From assembly GCF_013267595.1 (NCBI RefSeq), contig NZ_CP054011.1, forward strand, positions 186,001 through 250,000: DNA of 64,000 nt, given 5' to 3'. Positions 63,220 to 64,000 of the stretch are shown here, piece after piece. The position numbers were made by a program, and so were the translations under genes. Below the pieces are notes generated by a model that saw nothing but the letters and a program-made list of their open reading frames with translations, ran no database searches and was not told the DNA's origin. Numbering within the stretch: position 1 is the stretch's first letter; the number at the start of each line of letters is the position of its first letter. The stretch comes from Prevotella melaninogenica. Lineage in GTDB: Bacteria; Bacteroidota; Bacteroidia; Bacteroidales; Bacteroidaceae.

Positions 63220-63966
63220 TTACTCGAAGTAGAAAGTAAGTGCTATCATCTTAGCTCGTGTTTCGTTAACAGAGTTGGTGTACATGAGCATATTCTTGTC
63301 TTGTAGGTTCTTTGCATGACTCTTGTCAAGACTGTTTGTAAGGCTGTACATGAACTTCAATTCTGGGCGTAGCTTGAAATAAGGGAGGTAGAAATCGCAT
63401 CCAAGTCCTACTTCTACGAAGACATCGCTACGTTTGAGCTTGATATAATCATTGTCTTTACCTGAGAGGTTGAGCATAGGATTCAGACCTAACATCACGT
63501 AAGGGCGATGGTTGTTAAAGCGTGGAGCAGCTGCAATGAGGTCGAAAGCGCAAGAAATGTATGCTGTTTTGAGTTCTTGTACCTGCTCTGTAGACTCTCC
63601 TTGTGTATTAAGGTCTGTAATATTACGGAAAGTCAGATGTCGAGTGCCAAAGTACATAGCTGGAGCCATACGCAACTGAAAGGTAGAATTGAGGCGCAAC
63701 TCACCCAATACACCCACAGTGAATCCAGCATCCCAACGGTCTTGATCGGCTGAAACAATCTTCTGAACCACTCCGTTGCCATCATCAAGGTCAATCATTT
63801 GTGGTCCAACATTGTTAAGTTCAAGGTCTTGCAGATGTGTACCAACGAGCACTCCGAAATGAAAATCACGCAGATCCGTATAAGGGCGGTTCTGCACTCT
63901 TCGTTCCTGTGCGTGGATTGTAAGCACAGAAGCCAATAGGATGAGGGCTACTAATATTCTTTTCAT
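63220..63966 (-). CDS. porT: PorT-family outer-membrane protein (type IX secretion)
   Basis: A 248-residue beta-barrel protein with a signal peptide (about 1-19, IHAQ). RPYTDLRDFHFGVLVGTHLQDLEL (about 27-50) is characteristic of PorT, and the C-terminus (KMIALTFYFE) is aromatic, as in outer-membrane barrels. PorT is needed for type IX secretion, in line with the sorting-like C-termini of proteins at 27.3, 37.5 and 38.2 kb. A possible upstream gene ends just before it: minus-strand TAA lies about 2 bases from the start, but too little is visible to call. Confidence 0.88.
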   Translation of the reverse strand: MKRILVALILLASVLTIHAQERRVQNRPYTDLRDFHFGVLVGTHLQDLELNNVGPQMIDLDDGNGVVQKIVSADQDRWDAGFTVGVLGELRLNSTFQLRMAPAMYFGTRHLTFRNITDLNTQGESTEQVQELKTAYISCAFDLIAAAPRFNNHRPYVMLGLNPMLNLSGKDNDYIKLKRSDVFVEVGLGCDFYLPYFKLRPELKFMYSLTNSLDKSHAKNLQDKNMLMYTNSVNETRAKMIALTFYFE

Positions 63967-64000
63967 AATTAATCTTCAAACGTATTTCTACTGGTTTTAT

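Noticed and set aside
1..64000. tRNA, rRNA or replication origin
   Set aside because: No cloverleaf with a CCA-type end, no rRNA-like sequence and no DnaA-box cluster was noticed in the intergenic regions read by eye.

Overview
The window looks like chromosomal DNA of an oral or gut Bacteroidota, most probably a Prevotella close to the P. melaninogenica group. The evidence is the repeated promoter type (-33 TTG, about 20 bp, -7 TAnnTTTG), the lack of Shine-Dalgarno sequences, an HmuY/HmuR haem locus, Omp28-like and PorT (type IX secretion) proteins, a class II fructose-bisphosphate aldolase, and a DUF4129/DUF4350/MoxR/DUF58 operon. The species is an inference from protein style, not from a database search.

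Layout. 1-6.6 kb: a leftward operon that leaves the window, encoding a dynamin-like GTPase, a membrane coiled-coil protein, a HerA-like ATPase with a serine-rich insert, and an acidic protein cut by the window edge. This is the best candidate for an undescribed multi-gene system. 6.8-10 kb: a zinc-ribbon protein, two unknown proteins and a glycine-zipper lipoprotein. 10.8-16.3 kb: rlpA, gdhA and a receiver/PEP-synthase-like fusion. 16.6-19 kb: an acyl-adenylating enzyme coupled to a short-chain dehydrogenase. 19.2-26.3 kb: an RDD protein divergent from a six-gene SpoIIM/DUF4129/DUF4350/MoxR/DUF58 membrane operon. 27.3-32.5 kb: a haem-acquisition operon. 34.6-41.4 kb: a secreted thioredoxin/Omp28 cluster and a membrane-anchored MutS-like ATPase. 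41.7-55 kb: housekeeping genes (HAD phosphatase, fba, nnr, hpt, adk, obgE, pgeF, AICAR transformylase, ridA, rplS). 57.8-64 kb: a TonB receptor, a 5'-nucleotidase split over two genes, a mini plug-domain protein and PorT.

Repeats are the second notable theme. Two copies of one 1463-bp IS4-family element, with no difference seen by eye, each have their own 9-bp target duplication. One copy has split a large non-coding repeat. That non-coding family (R1, five copies) carries at its core a tandem array of five 22-bp units. Two unrelated intergenic repeat families (R2, built on TTTCATGAAA; R3, built on CGCAC...GTGC) have exactly the same 22-bp period. A four-helix-bundle gene between adk and obgE is enclosed by 39-bp inverted repeats made of 7-bp TTTGAAC-like units. 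No rRNA, tRNA or CRISPR array was seen.
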